Shown in pieces: positions 24,502-32,770 of a stretch of DNA of 34,438 bases (position 1 is its first letter; every line of letters begins with the position of its first letter). The DNA lies in contig JAGCYD010000041.1 in NCBI GenBank assembly GCA_017960985.1, positions 1 through 34,438 on the forward strand, in the 5' to 3' direction. Under the pieces are notes generated by a model. The model made no database searches, had not been told where the DNA came from, and saw only the letters and a program-made list of their open reading frames with translations. Source of the DNA: Bacteroidaceae bacterium. Lineage in GTDB: Bacteria; Bacteroidota; Bacteroidia; Bacteroidales; Bacteroidaceae. The position numbers were made by a program, and so were the translations under genes.

Positions 24502-25722
24502 TTAAAAGACATTCCTGACGGGCTGCATAAGGCGGCCGATGAACCTGTGCCACGGGCTGTAACGGCGGCGGAAAACCTTCCGCGTCATCAGTTCCGAGTC
24601 CTTCAGGTCGTCGTCGAAGATGCTGTCCAAATACTGAGTCGTGAGGCTGTCGTAGGCCACGAGGCTGACCTCGTAGTCGTAGCGCAGCGAGCGCCCGTCG
24701 AGATTCGCCGTGCCCACCATACATAGTTTGCCGTCCACGGTCATGGTCTTCGTATGATGGAATCCGCCGTCGTATAACCAAACTTTAGCACCGCGCCGCT
24801 GCAACTTCCGCATACGGATGGCCACGATGTCGGGCGTAATCTTCGTGTCCATGCGGCTCGAAATCATCATCTCCACGCCGACTTTCCGTCGCAGCGCCTT
24901 GCGCAGCGAGCGCTCCACGCGTCGCGTCATCGTGGGGTAGGGGTTCACGATGCGGATGCTGTCCCTTGCCGCACTGATTACGGCTGCGAAAGCACGGCGC
25001 ATCACACGGCTTCGCCGTCCCGGCTCGCGGTTGACTACGGCGATGCTCACGCCACTGCTGTCTGCGTGTTGACTACGGTATCGTGTGGTGTCCAACCTTG
25101 TTTTCGACGACTTCTGCCAGATGTGCTCGAATATACTTTCCAGTTCGTCCACGACCGGTCCGCTGACTCTCACCTGCATGTCGCGCCACGGTCCCGTGCG
25201 CCTGGTCCCCTTCACATAGTAGTCGGCCACATTCATTCCTCCCGTCCAAGCCCACATGCCGTCCACGACCACAATCTTCCGGTGGTCGCGGTGGTACATG
25301 TTCTGGATGTACGGGAAGTGAATCGGGTCGAACAGGCGTACATCGATGCCCATAGCCTGAATGCTGTCCAAGTCGGCCCGGGTCATCGGACAGGGCGCTT
25401 TGTGGTTGCCATAGGCATCAATCAATAGCCGAACTTCCACGCCCTCCTGCGCCTTCCGGCTCAGGATGTTCAGCAGGATGCGTCCCACAGAGTCCTTGCG
25501 GAAGATGAAATATTCGAGGTGTACAAATCGCTGGGCCTCTTCAATCCGTCCGAACATATCGGCGTATTTCTCGCGTGCCGACGGTAGTAACTCTATGCTG
25601 CAACCTTTGTGCTCGTTGCAACCGATGTTGCGTAAGGCGCTGCGGACACGCTCCGTAGCCTCTTGCCCGGAAATACTACAAGAAAAAAGTAAACAGAATA
25701 GGAAAAGGGCGCAGCCCCTCAT
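24502..25722 (-). CDS. Phospholipase D/cardiolipin synthase-family protein with lipoprotein-like signal
   Basis: Proteins with two HKD motifs join or cleave phosphodiester bonds; the bacterial cardiolipin synthases condense phosphatidylglycerol. This 406-residue product has both motifs complete: HRDHRKIVVVD (His147, Lys149, Asp154) with the following GGMNVADYY, and HHTKTMTVDGK (His323, Lys325, Asp330) with GTANLDGRSLRYDYE. Unlike typical Cls it lacks the two N-terminal membrane helices; it starts MRGCALFLFCLLFSCS, a short signal with a possible lipobox LFSC (Cys15), so it should act outside the inner membrane. The ATG at 25722 overlaps the kdsD stop by 4 bases (ATGA), so translation is coupled; a 43-codon extension inside kdsD is rejected. 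Substrate is uncertain. Confidence 0.85.
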   Translation of the reverse strand: MRGCALFLFCLLFSCSISGQEATERVRSALRNIGCNEHKGCSIELLPSAREKYADMFGRIEEAQRFVHLEYFIFRKDSVGRILLNILSRKAQEGVEVRLLIDAYGNHKAPCPMTRADLDSIQAMGIDVRLFDPIHFPYIQNMYHRDHRKIVVVDGMWAWTGGMNVADYYVKGTRRTGPWRDMQVRVSGPVVDELESIFEHIWQKSSKTRLDTTRYRSQHADSSGVSIAVVNREPGRRSRVMRRAFAAVISAARDSIRIVNPYPTMTRRVERSLRKALRRKVGVEMMISSRMDTKITPDIVAIRMRKLQRRGAKVWLYDGGFHHTKTMTVDGKLCMVGTANLDGRSLRYDYEVSLVAYDSLTTQYLDSIFDDDLKDSELMTRKVFRRRYSPWHRFIGRLMQPVRNVF

Positions 25723-26666
25723 AATACACAACTGAAACTGTCCACGATACCTAACAGGCGATGGTCTTCGTCCGTCACCAGCACAGCATGAATCTTCTTG
25801 CGCTGCATAATCTCCTGCACCTCCTTCACTTTCGTGTCTGCATCCACGCACTTCGGATTTTGCGTCATGACTTTGCCCACCTCAACATTGAAGAACTTAT
25901 TACCCAGACTCTGCATGGCACGACGAATGTCACCGTCGGTAATGATGCCAGCCACGCGGTCGCCGTCCAGTATGACGCACAGCCCCAATCGGCCTGCACT
26001 TACCTTGATGATGGCCTCGCCCAAAGGAACATTTGCAGAGATGACGGGCAGGTCGTCGCTTCGCATGATATCCCCGGCCCTCGTAAGTAGTCTTCGTCCC
26101 AGCGAACCACCGGGATGATATTTAGCAAAGTCGCGTTCGCCAAAATCGCGCTGGCTCATCAGCACACAAGCCAGGGCATCGCCCATAGCAAGTGTGGCCG
26201 TTGTACTGTTGGTTGGAGCAAGATTCAGCGGACATGCTTCACGGTCGATGGCAATGTTTATGTGGCAAGTAGAGTACCTTGCCAGCAGGCTGTCGGGATT
26301 TCCCGTCATACCAATTAAGGGGATACCTTCTTCTGTTAGATAAGGAATGAATCGCAGTAGGTCGTCGGTCTGTCCAGAATTGCTTATCGCAATCACGATA
26401 TCATCGTGCGTGATGACACCAAGGTCACCATGATAGAAGTCTAATGGATTGACATAGAAAGCAGGAGTGCCTGTACTCGAAAATGTAGATGCAATCTTGG
26501 AACCGATATGTCCGCTCTTTCCCACGCCAGTCACAATAACCTTACCCTTGCAAGCAAGGATGAGTTCCACTGCTTTGTCGAATCCTTCGTCCAGTCTTGG
26601 AATCAGGCTCAGTATAGCCTCAGACTCGTCCTTGAGGCATTTTATGGCTATTTCTCTCCGTGTCAT
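25719..26666 (-). CDS. kdsD: D-arabinose 5-phosphate isomerase (KdsD/KpsF/GutQ)
   Basis: Converts ribulose 5-phosphate to arabinose 5-phosphate, the precursor of Kdo. The 315-residue product (E. coli KdsD 328) has a SIS domain at about 30-170 with TGVGKSGHIGSKIASTFSST, NPLDFYHGDLG and ISNSGQTDD (94-102), the family signature HPGGSLGRRLL (184-194), then two CBS domains (about 205-315) with GIITDGDIRRAM and a closing HAVLVTDEDHRLLGIVD. It lies one base after kdsA and overlaps the phospholipase D gene by 4 bases. The pairing with kdsA supports the Kdo assignment over a sugar-alcohol (GutQ) role. Confidence 0.94.
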   Translation of the reverse strand: MTRREIAIKCLKDESEAILSLIPRLDEGFDKAVELILACKGKVIVTGVGKSGHIGSKIASTFSSTGTPAFYVNPLDFYHGDLGVITHDDIVIAISNSGQTDDLLRFIPYLTEEGIPLIGMTGNPDSLLARYSTCHINIAIDREACPLNLAPTNSTTATLAMGDALACVLMSQRDFGERDFAKYHPGGSLGRRLLTRAGDIMRSDDLPVISANVPLGEAIIKVSAGRLGLCVILDGDRVAGIITDGDIRRAMQSLGNKFFNVEVGKVMTQNPKCVDADTKVKEVQEIMQRKKIHAVLVTDEDHRLLGIVDSFSCVL

Positions 26667-26667
26667 T

Positions 26668-27420
26668 CTATAATAGTGATTTTATAACACCCTCTAAATC
26701 CTTCAGATAAAGCATGTTTGGCCCATCGCTAAGCGCTTGCTCTGGGTTGGGATGAACCTCAAAGAAGTATCCTGTTGCGCCAAAGGCTTTCGCCGCAAGC
26801 GCCATAGCAGGAACAAACTCGCGGTTGCCACCGGTTGTGCCTCCATTTCCGCCTGGTCGCTGAACGCTGTGTGTGCAGTCCATTATCACACGCGGCACAA
26901 TCTGCTTCATGTCTGCGATATTGCGAAAATCCACCGCAAGATTGTTGTATCCGTACATGTTGCCCCTCTCTGTCAGCCAGACATCTGTGGCGCCACCATC
27001 GCGGCATTTCTCCACCGGATAGCGCATGTCTGCACCAGAAAGGAATTGAGCTTTCTTGATATTTACGGGCTTGCCAGTCTTTGCTGCGGCTAATAGAAGA
27101 TCGGTTTGACGACAGAGGAACGCAGGTATCTGGATGGCATCAACCACCTCGCCAACCTTGGCAGCCTGACAACTCTCATGGATGTCCGTCAGCAAAGGAA
27201 GACCATACCGCTCACGAATATCGGCCATCATTTGAAGTCCTGCATCCATTCCAGGGCCTCGATACGACTTTACACTCGTCCTATTGGCCTTATCAAAAGA
27301 AGCCTTGAAATAAATCTGGATATGATACAAATTCCTTAACCTTGCCAGTTCTGCTGCGACTGTATCCAAACATTCCATGGATTCTATAACGCATGGACCG
27401 GCTATAAATATAGGTTTCAT
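26668..27420 (-). CDS. kdsA: 3-deoxy-8-phosphooctulonate synthase (Kdo-8-P synthase)
   Basis: Joins phosphoenolpyruvate and arabinose 5-phosphate to make Kdo 8-phosphate. The 250-residue product shows IAGPCVIES (3-14), KASFDKANR (39-47), TDIHES, QIPAFLCRQTDLLLAAAKTG (97-116), ERGNMYGYNNLAVDFR (151-166) and DCTHSVQRPGG. Cys10, His184, Glu221 and Asp232 line up with the four metal ligands of the Aquifex enzyme, so it should be the metal-dependent class rather than the E. coli type, which has Asn at the first site. The ATG at 27420 follows a -7 box; an extension of 12 codons is rejected because it reaches into that box. First gene of kdsA-kdsD-phospholipase D. Confidence 0.96.
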   Translation of the reverse strand: MKPIFIAGPCVIESMECLDTVAAELARLRNLYHIQIYFKASFDKANRTSVKSYRGPGMDAGLQMMADIRERYGLPLLTDIHESCQAAKVGEVVDAIQIPAFLCRQTDLLLAAAKTGKPVNIKKAQFLSGADMRYPVEKCRDGGATDVWLTERGNMYGYNNLAVDFRNIADMKQIVPRVIMDCTHSVQRPGGNGGTTGGNREFVPAMALAAKAFGATGYFFEVHPNPEQALSDGPNMLYLKDLEGVIKSLL

Positions 27421-27445
27421 CAGATGATTGTCGTTGTTTATAGCG

Positions 27446-27453
27446 CAAATATA
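27446..27453 (-). promoter_or_regulatory. -7 box of the kdsA operon
   Basis: Minus-strand TATATTTG, about 26 bases before the kdsA ATG; A/T-rich surroundings, no clear -33 element. Confidence 0.5.
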
Positions 27454-27496
27454 CATATAAAATATGAATTATAAATCTTAATTGTGAATTATTGTA

Positions 27497-27504
27497 TATC
27501 TTTG
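27497..27504 (+). promoter_or_regulatory. -7 box of the MaoC-like gene
   Basis: TATCTTTG, 28 bases before the ATG at 27532. It diverges from the kdsA promoter; between them (27466-27493) are A/T-rich GAATTAT-type repeats resembling those near 9007-9048. Confidence 0.6.
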
Positions 27505-27531
27505 CGGAGAAATCAATCAACACTTACCTAT

Positions 27532-27990
27532 ATGTTAGTCATCAATTCATACGAAGAGTTCCTTCCGCACATCGGACAGGAACTTGGAAAGAGTGAGTAT
27601 ATCCATGTAACGCAAGAGCGTATAAACCTGTTCGCAGATGCTACAATAGACCACCAGTGGATACATGTGGACGAGGAACGCGCACGGCGTGAAAGTCCTT
27701 TCGGCCAGACCATAGCACATGGCTACCTTACTTTGTCATTGTTGCCTGTGATGTGGGGGCAAATCATTCAAGTGAACAACCTTGAGCGTATGATGAACTA
27801 TGGTGTGGATAAACTCAAGTTTGTCCAGCCAGTTTTGAGTGGACAGCATGTGCGTATGGTTGCCTCGTTGTTGGAAGTCTTGAACTTGCGCGGGGCAGTC
27901 AAGACCACCATCCACATGTCCATTGAAATAGAAGAAACGGGAAAGAAGGCACTTGACGGTCAGGCAACCTTCGTCTATTATTTTAAATAG
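27532..27990 (+). CDS. MaoC-like (R)-specific hydratase/dehydratase, hot-dog fold
   Basis: Family members hydrate trans-2-enoyl-CoA or dehydrate 3-hydroxyacyl thioesters. The 152-residue product has the hydratase-2 motif ADATIDHQWIHVD (Asp40 and His45 as catalytic pair) and FGQTIAHGYLTLSLLP (57-72), whose AHG segment closes the active site. Length fits single-domain MaoC proteins. The start at 27532 was preferred to one 16 codons upstream, which would lie at or before the -7 box. It is a lone plus-strand gene between two minus-strand Kdo gene groups, with its stop 6 bases from that of kdsC. No fatty-acid or polyhydroxyalkanoate genes are near, so its substrate is open. Confidence 0.85.
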   Translation: MLVINSYEEFLPHIGQELGKSEYIHVTQERINLFADATIDHQWIHVDEERARRESPFGQTIAHGYLTLSLLPVMWGQIIQVNNLERMMNYGVDKLKFVQPVLSGQHVRMVASLLEVLNLRGAVKTTIHMSIEIEETGKKALDGQATFVYYFK

Positions 27991-27996
27991 ACCTCC

Positions 27997-28515
27997 TTAC
28001 CAGCCAAAAGCAGTTTTATCGGCCATCCATTTGCCATGGGCGCGCAACACTTGTTCGATAACATCGCGTCCACAGCCGTATCCGCCTTTGATGTGACTTA
28101 CATACTTGCTGATGGCTTGTATTTCCGAAGCGGCATCGGATGGACAACATGGGCATCCACATCGCTGCATAATCTCATAGTCGGGAATGTCATCACCCAT
28201 ATATAACACCTCGGAGTCATCCAATTGGTATTTTCCGAGAAACTCTTCATATACTTTCATCTTGACGGCACATCCAATATAGATGTCTTCTACACCCAAT
28301 CCTTCGTACCGTTTGCGTATGGCTTCTATCTTGGCTCCCGTCATGATGCCAATATGAAGACCCGTCTTGACGGCCAGTTGTATGGCATACCCGTCTTTGA
28401 TATTTACCGTCCGACAAGGCACACCCGATATTTCCATAGGAATTGTCTCTGCACTCAAAACCCCATCTATATCGAAGATGATGGCTCTGATTTTCTTAAG
28501 GTCGTAGTTTATCAT
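27997..28515 (-). CDS. kdsC: 3-deoxy-D-manno-octulosonate 8-phosphate phosphatase (HAD superfamily)
   Basis: Removes phosphate from Kdo 8-phosphate. The 172-residue product is a cap-less HAD phosphatase: FDIDGVLS (Asp15 nucleophile, Asp17), IGIMTGAK (Thr59), Lys near 85-87, and [11 protein letters not shown] (Asp108, Asp109), all typical of KdsC. A cysteine-rich [10 protein letters not shown] follows at 119-128. The ATG at 28515 is used; a TTG three codons earlier is possible. It begins 20 bases inside the end of the DUF2520 gene, so it is the last gene of the long minus-strand run. It is separated from kdsA by the opposing MaoC-like gene. Confidence 0.93.
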   Translation of the reverse strand: MINYDLKKIRAIIFDIDGVLSAETIPMEISGVPCRTVNIKDGYAIQLAVKTGLHIGIMTGAKIEAIRKRYEGLGVEDIYIGCAVKMKVYEEFLGKYQLDDSEVLYMGDDIPDYEIMQRCGCPCCPSDAASEIQAISKYVSHIKGGYGCGRDVIEQVLRAHGKWMADKTAFGW

Positions 28516-29257
28516 GGCTTTCAAATATGCTTTTACTCATTATTTCATATATTTCATTCGTTCTACCCGACAATAGTTCTGTATGCTTGGACATTACACT
28601 TTGGTCAAACCTGACTGCTGGTCCTGTCTGTGCATCACGAGGACTCATGTCATGAACTTTGCGCGCAGTTTCGTCGATTAAAGGCAGCATCACATCAAAG
28701 GGTAGTCCCACCTCTTTAAGTATATCGTCGGCAAGATGATAGCAGTGGTTGGTGAAGTTGCATGCAAAAACTGCCGCAAGATGCAGGTAACGCCTTTTCT
28801 CGCTATTCAACGAATATATATTCCTGCTTATCGTGGATGCTAATGCATGTAGTTTGTTCATACTATCCTCATCGGAAGCTTCGAGGAAGATAGGAATTTC
28901 GCTAAAGTCAATAGGACGACTTTTACTAAAGGTCTGCATGGGATAGAACACTCCCCGTCGCTTACATTTTATAACATTCATTGGAACACTGCCTGCCGTA
29001 TGAACGACTATAGATGGACTATCTGTTAGTGCTGTTCCTATTTGTGGCAGCGCATCATCCTTGACACTGATAATCACAATGTCAGAATTTACGATTCCTT
29101 TGATATCCGTTGTGTAGGGACAATCTAACAAAGAAGCCAAAGCCATTGCGGAATTTTCCGTACGACTATACACCTGACATATAACATGCCCTGCTTGTTT
29201 TAGGGCAAGTCCAAGGTTCGTGGCTAAATTCCCTGCACCAACAAGTGTTATTTCCAT
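28496..29257 (-). CDS. Rossmann-like / DUF2520 dehydrogenase-like protein
   Basis: The 253-residue product has an N-terminal NAD(P)-binding fold ([19 protein letters not shown], GxGNLA loop at 8-13; [12 protein letters not shown] near 64) like pyrroline-5-carboxylate reductase and 6-phosphogluconate-type enzymes, then a helical C-terminal DUF2520 domain with [10 protein letters not shown] near 107, [20 protein letters not shown] and TGPAVRFDQ. Proteins of this build are common in Bacteroidota, often next to kdsC; no reaction is established. It overlaps the nitroreductase gene by 10 bases and kdsC by 20, so its product level is tied to both. Confidence 0.85.
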   Translation of the reverse strand: MEITLVGAGNLATNLGLALKQAGHVICQVYSRTENSAMALASLLDCPYTTDIKGIVNSDIVIISVKDDALPQIGTALTDSPSIVVHTAGSVPMNVIKCKRRGVFYPMQTFSKSRPIDFSEIPIFLEASDEDSMNKLHALASTISRNIYSLNSEKRRYLHLAAVFACNFTNHCYHLADDILKEVGLPFDVMLPLIDETARKVHDMSPRDAQTGPAVRFDQSVMSKHTELLSGRTNEIYEIMSKSIFESHDKLRP

Positions 29258-29778
29258 GTCTCTTTATGTACCTTCTCCCATTTAAGTCTCTCTTCGTTCT
29301 GGGGTTTCCGCTCGCTCCCTTTGTGTCCAAGGGCAATGACACATAGAACACGCATGGGTCGGGGAATACCCAATAGTTTTCTGACATTATCTTCAGCGAG
29401 GTTTCCGTCCTTATCCTTGCGGTCGCGGACCTGTACCCAACAAGCGCCAAGACCTAAATCCTCAATCTGCAGCAACATAATAGTTGTGGCGGCCGAGGCA
29501 TCTTCAATCCAACAGTCGCTTGTCTCAGGATTTCCCATAACGACGATAGCAGCAGAAGCGCCGCTGACAAGTTCTGCTCCCTGTGCCTTGCATATAGATA
29601 GGGACTGTAGTTTCTCCTTGTCCGTTACGACCATAAACTCATAACTATGCAATCCCTTACTGGATGGTGCCATCAAAGCACTCTTCATGATTAAGTTAAG
29701 TTCTTCTTCGCTCACGCTTTCATCCGTGAATACACGGTGACTGCGACGAATCTTGGCTAATTCACTAAAACTATTCAT
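29248..29778 (-). CDS. Nitroreductase-family flavoprotein
   Basis: FMN-dependent NAD(P)H oxidoreductase of unknown natural substrate. The 176-residue product has the family opening RRSHRVFTDESVSEEEL (12-28), MAPSSKGLHSYEFMVV (36-51), the central ASAATTIMLLQIEDLGLGAC and the ending IALGHKGSERKP. These are the FMN-binding and dimer-contact regions of the NfsB/FRP fold, in a short form. It lies 10 bases after the outer-membrane protein gene and overlaps the DUF2520 gene by 10 bases. Confidence 0.9.
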   Translation of the reverse strand: MNSFSELAKIRRSHRVFTDESVSEEELNLIMKSALMAPSSKGLHSYEFMVVTDKEKLQSLSICKAQGAELVSGASAAIVVMGNPETSDCWIEDASAATTIMLLQIEDLGLGACWVQVRDRKDKDGNLAEDNVRKLLGIPRPMRVLCVIALGHKGSERKPQNEERLKWEKVHKETWK

Positions 29779-29788
29779 ATTATAGAAA

Positions 29789-30976
29789 TTACTTTTTTCT
29801 TGTTATAATAAACGATGGGTTCACTCGAAAATAAACACCAAAGCCAAAACAGCATGAATTCATATTCTTGGAGTTGGCAGAATAGAGGTCTATCTGCGCA
29901 CCAAGTTTATAGGCTGGTGTGAAAGAATAAGTATAGTTTACATTGGCATAAACCGTATGCATCCCATCAAACTCTAATCCTTCGTGCTTCATGCTTAAAG
30001 TACCAAAGAAGGGCGAACCATAAAGATTGGCATATTGCTTAGGGATTCCTACATAATCCAGTTCTACACCTAAATTACTGCGGAATTGGGTTCGTACACC
30101 ACAATGCATGGCATAACCCAAATCAAAAGGCCAATAATTTCCATGCTGCAGATAAGACACCAATCCATTTACTTCGGCCTGTGTACTTGTTATTCTCTTG
30201 TTGTTGGGCTGATATGTCATTCTCACTCCAATAGAAGTGTTGCATAATGTCTGCACCCCCAATGTGGTAACATCTTGCTCGCCACCCCGATGTTGGATAA
30301 GCAGTTGAATAGGTGTATCCCATTGCAGAACCTTTGTTTTATCCTTATTCCATTTCAAGGTTGAATTAACCCCAACGGTGAATGCTTCTTGATGATTGTC
30401 ATAATTAAAAATATAACTTTGCCAGTTTATCCAAGTGTCAAGATGTATATGTTTTCTATCTAACAACATCTGGAAACCCATCTCGGGGTCGGTTGATAAA
30501 TTCTGCTCGGGGTTGAATAGCGGTAAAATAAGTTGATGGTTTTCGACTCCGAATAAGTCGCCAAGGACAAAAGTTAAATGTTTGATTTGTGCCTGTGCCC
30601 TAAAATAGGGTAGTGCATGAACACCGTGTTGATATTGTGTGCCTTTCCATACAGCAATATCATGATATGCTTGATTGGGATAGCGGTTTGCTCCGTTGAA
30701 GAAAAGAAGATGGGCGCCAACCTCAATGTTTGTGTGTCTCGTTGGCGAATAGGTGAGTTTGGGTTGTAGCCATGTGCCAGGCAATGTATAACCCTTCATG
30801 ACTTTAGAACTATATTCATTATTCTGAAAGAAAGCAAGGGCGTTAATCTCGGCCTTTAATGCCCCCACATTCATACTATCTATTTGGTAATTGTCAGTAC
30901 ACATCCTATCCCAAAGTTGAGCATTGGAATGAAGCGTGGTGGCAATTAACAGAAGAAATAGTAATATTCTTTTCAT
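29789..30976 (-). CDS. Predicted outer-membrane beta-barrel protein, unknown function
   Basis: I do not recognise a named family. The 395-residue product has a signal peptide (MKRILLFLLLIATTLHSNA, cleavage before Gln20) and then many alternating amphipathic strands with aromatic ends, for example LPYFRAQAQIKHLTFVLGDL, HLDTWINWQSYIF, NVNYTYSFTPAYKLGAQIDL, ending in FGVYFRVNPSFIITRKK. This suggests a barrel of roughly 14-18 strands. There are no long hydrophobic helices. It overlaps the dedA stop by 4 bases (ATGA), so it is translated with dedA; with GT2 upstream, a role at the cell surface is plausible but not shown. Confidence 0.7.
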   Translation of the reverse strand: MKRILLFLLLIATTLHSNAQLWDRMCTDNYQIDSMNVGALKAEINALAFFQNNEYSSKVMKGYTLPGTWLQPKLTYSPTRHTNIEVGAHLLFFNGANRYPNQAYHDIAVWKGTQYQHGVHALPYFRAQAQIKHLTFVLGDLFGVENHQLILPLFNPEQNLSTDPEMGFQMLLDRKHIHLDTWINWQSYIFNYDNHQEAFTVGVNSTLKWNKDKTKVLQWDTPIQLLIQHRGGEQDVTTLGVQTLCNTSIGVRMTYQPNNKRITSTQAEVNGLVSYLQHGNYWPFDLGYAMHCGVRTQFRSNLGVELDYVGIPKQYANLYGSPFFGTLSMKHEGLEFDGMHTVYANVNYTYSFTPAYKLGAQIDLYSANSKNMNSCCFGFGVYFRVNPSFIITRKK

Positions 30977-31599
30977 TTTCTTGCTCCCTTGTAGATAAAG
31001 TACAGTAATACGGCTACCCCAAGAATAATCATTCCAATTTTGAGATAGAACGAATATTGAGCGACAGCATTATCTAATTGCTCATAGGGTACAATACCTG
31101 CCAAATAATAACCGATGGCTGCCAGGATGCTATTCCAAAGTCCAGCACCTAAGGAGGTGTATAAGATGAATTTACTTAACTTCATACGCGATAATCCCGC
31201 TGGTATGGAAATTAATTGGCGGACAGCGGGGACGAGACGACCTATAAATGTAGCAATGACACCATGGCGATAGAAATAGCGTTCAGAGTTTTCAACTTTC
31301 TCCTGATCGATTAGAAACAGGTGTCCCCAACGACTATTGGCAAAGCGATATATAAGAGGTCTGCCCAAGTATAAGGCAATAACATAGTTGATTAGAGCCC
31401 CAATTATCGCACCGATGGTTGCACAGGCAACGACCCCGAACACATTCAAGTCTTTTCCGCTCGCAGCCAGATAAGCCGCAGGTGGAACGACAATCTCGCT
31501 TGGGAAAGGAATAAAACTGCTCTCTATAGCCATAAGCAAGGTTATGACCCAGTATGTCAAATGTTCAAGACACCAAGCGATAAATGGTAGGCTTTGCAT
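30973..31599 (-). CDS. DedA-family membrane protein
   Basis: DedA proteins are integral membrane proteins; some are undecaprenyl-phosphate flippases that recycle the lipid carrier for wall and polysaccharide synthesis. The 208-residue product has the family segments SSFIPFPSEIVVPPAAYLAA (re-entrant loop with acidic residue, about 27-46), the GRPLIYRFANSRWGH stretch, and FIGRLVPAVRQLISIPAGLS (about 117-136, with the two conserved arginines), then GAGLWNSILAAIGYYLG and a last helix. Its start is one base after the GT2 stop, and its stop overlaps the barrel gene. Which lipid it moves is not decidable here; the GT2 and peptidoglycan-precursor neighbours fit a lipid-carrier role. Confidence 0.92.
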   Translation of the reverse strand: MQSLPFIAWCLEHLTYWVITLLMAIESSFIPFPSEIVVPPAAYLAASGKDLNVFGVVACATIGAIIGALINYVIALYLGRPLIYRFANSRWGHLFLIDQEKVENSERYFYRHGVIATFIGRLVPAVRQLISIPAGLSRMKLSKFILYTSLGAGLWNSILAAIGYYLAGIVPYEQLDNAVAQYSFYLKIGMIILGVAVLLYFIYKGARK

Positions 31600-31600
31600 A

Positions 31601-32770
31601 TTAGATATATTTTTTCAGGAATACTTGTTTCTTGGTGAACAACCATTGCAGCCAGGCTTTCATATTCCACCATACCGGTAAATGGAGGAGAAGCAAAGTG
31701 AATGGAGAAAAAGACGACTCGCGAAGTGTATTCATAATCTTTTTGTAACAAATGGCACGAACAATCGTGTGTATGAACCAAATGCCCAAGATAGAATATG
31801 CATAGATTTGATTCCCCATAAAGTATTCGAACAAGAAACCTGCGATAGTCATGATGGTGAAACACCATATCAACAGCATTCTCCAGCAAAGTTTGGCGTG
31901 ATGACAAAGATAGTGGCGGAAATGCTTGCGGGTCTCAGTAAAGAAAAGCGCCCCTTGTTGTAATACTTGTGAATATCTTGAATATTTTTGGAGAATAAAG
32001 GCATCTGGATGATAACATATAGAAGTGTTGTGCTTTGTACTATTTTGATTTATCATAATCTCGATAGCCCCGAGGAGCAAATCTGTATGTTCAGCAAATC
32101 CTTTGTGTCTTAGGAAGAGAGAGCGGCGATAGCATAAGTTTGTCCCGTCTGCACTATAGGCTCCATGTTTCTCCGCGTAGGGTAAATTCAACATCTGCTG
32201 CCATGTCCGATAGAAGCGGTTACACATGCCCGTCCAGCCTTTAGCCGAAGCGTAGTGGCTATAACCAAGAACAATTTCTGTCGTTTTCTTCTTCATACAT
32301 GACATTCCCATTTGCGTTAACCAATTAGGCGATGCCGGAAAACAATCGGCTTGTGTAAAAACAATCCAGTCGTTACTTGCTGCACGAATGCCTAATGTCA
32401 AAGCCAATCGGATTGTGCTGATATTTCGAGCCGTTGTTGGTACGCTTACGACATGAAGGTTGGAGTAGCGGAGCTGTAACCTCTCTAACATTTGACATGT
32501 ATTGTCCGTACTATTTATGTCAACGACAATGACTTCAAACTCTTGTGTGTAATCCTGTTCTAATATTAAAGGTAAATGCTTGTGAAGTTCATTAGCCTGT
32601 TCATGAGCCGTGATAACAATGCTGAATTTGGGTAAGGAAGTGTTAAGATAACCTTTTTGACAGGCTTTCTTAACCTTCCTTTTTATTTGGCCATCCCAAT
32701 ATAACTGATAAATGGAAATGAACCAGATAACAAGATAAGATGAAACGATAATGATATCTATATTGTTCAT
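31601..32770 (-). CDS. Membrane-anchored family 2 glycosyltransferase
   Basis: The 389-residue product has one N-terminal helix (about 4-24), a cytoplasmic GT2 domain opening FSIVITAHEQANEL (49-62) with VVDINSTDNT (82-91) as the nucleotide-sugar aspartate, a QADCFP segment (140-145) at the place of the DxD motif, and two or three C-terminal helices (for example LLIWCFTIMTIAGFLFEYF). The layout is like polymer- or lipid-glycosylating GT2 enzymes. The DxD variant A-D-C is unusual but one aspartate remains. Start at ATG 32770, which shares one base with the lysA stop (TGATG). Sugar donor and acceptor unknown. Confidence 0.87.
   Translation of the reverse strand: MNNIDIIIVSSYLVIWFISIYQLYWDGQIKRKVKKACQKGYLNTSLPKFSIVITAHEQANELHKHLPLILEQDYTQEFEVIVVDINSTDNTCQMLERLQLRYSNLHVVSVPTTARNISTIRLALTLGIRAASNDWIVFTQADCFPASPNWLTQMGMSCMKKKTTEIVLGYSHYASAKGWTGMCNRFYRTWQQMLNLPYAEKHGAYSADGTNLCYRRSLFLRHKGFAEHTDLLLGAIEIMINQNSTKHNTSICYHPDAFILQKYSRYSQVLQQGALFFTETRKHFRHYLCHHAKLCWRMLLIWCFTIMTIAGFLFEYFMGNQIYAYSILGIWFIHTIVRAICYKKIMNTLRESSFSPFTLLLLHLPVWWNMKAWLQWLFTKKQVFLKKYI

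Noticed and set aside
27973-27992. Bidirectional terminator between the MaoC-like gene and kdsC
   Set aside because: The stem has only six mostly A/T pairs and overlaps the hydratase stop codon; too weak to call.
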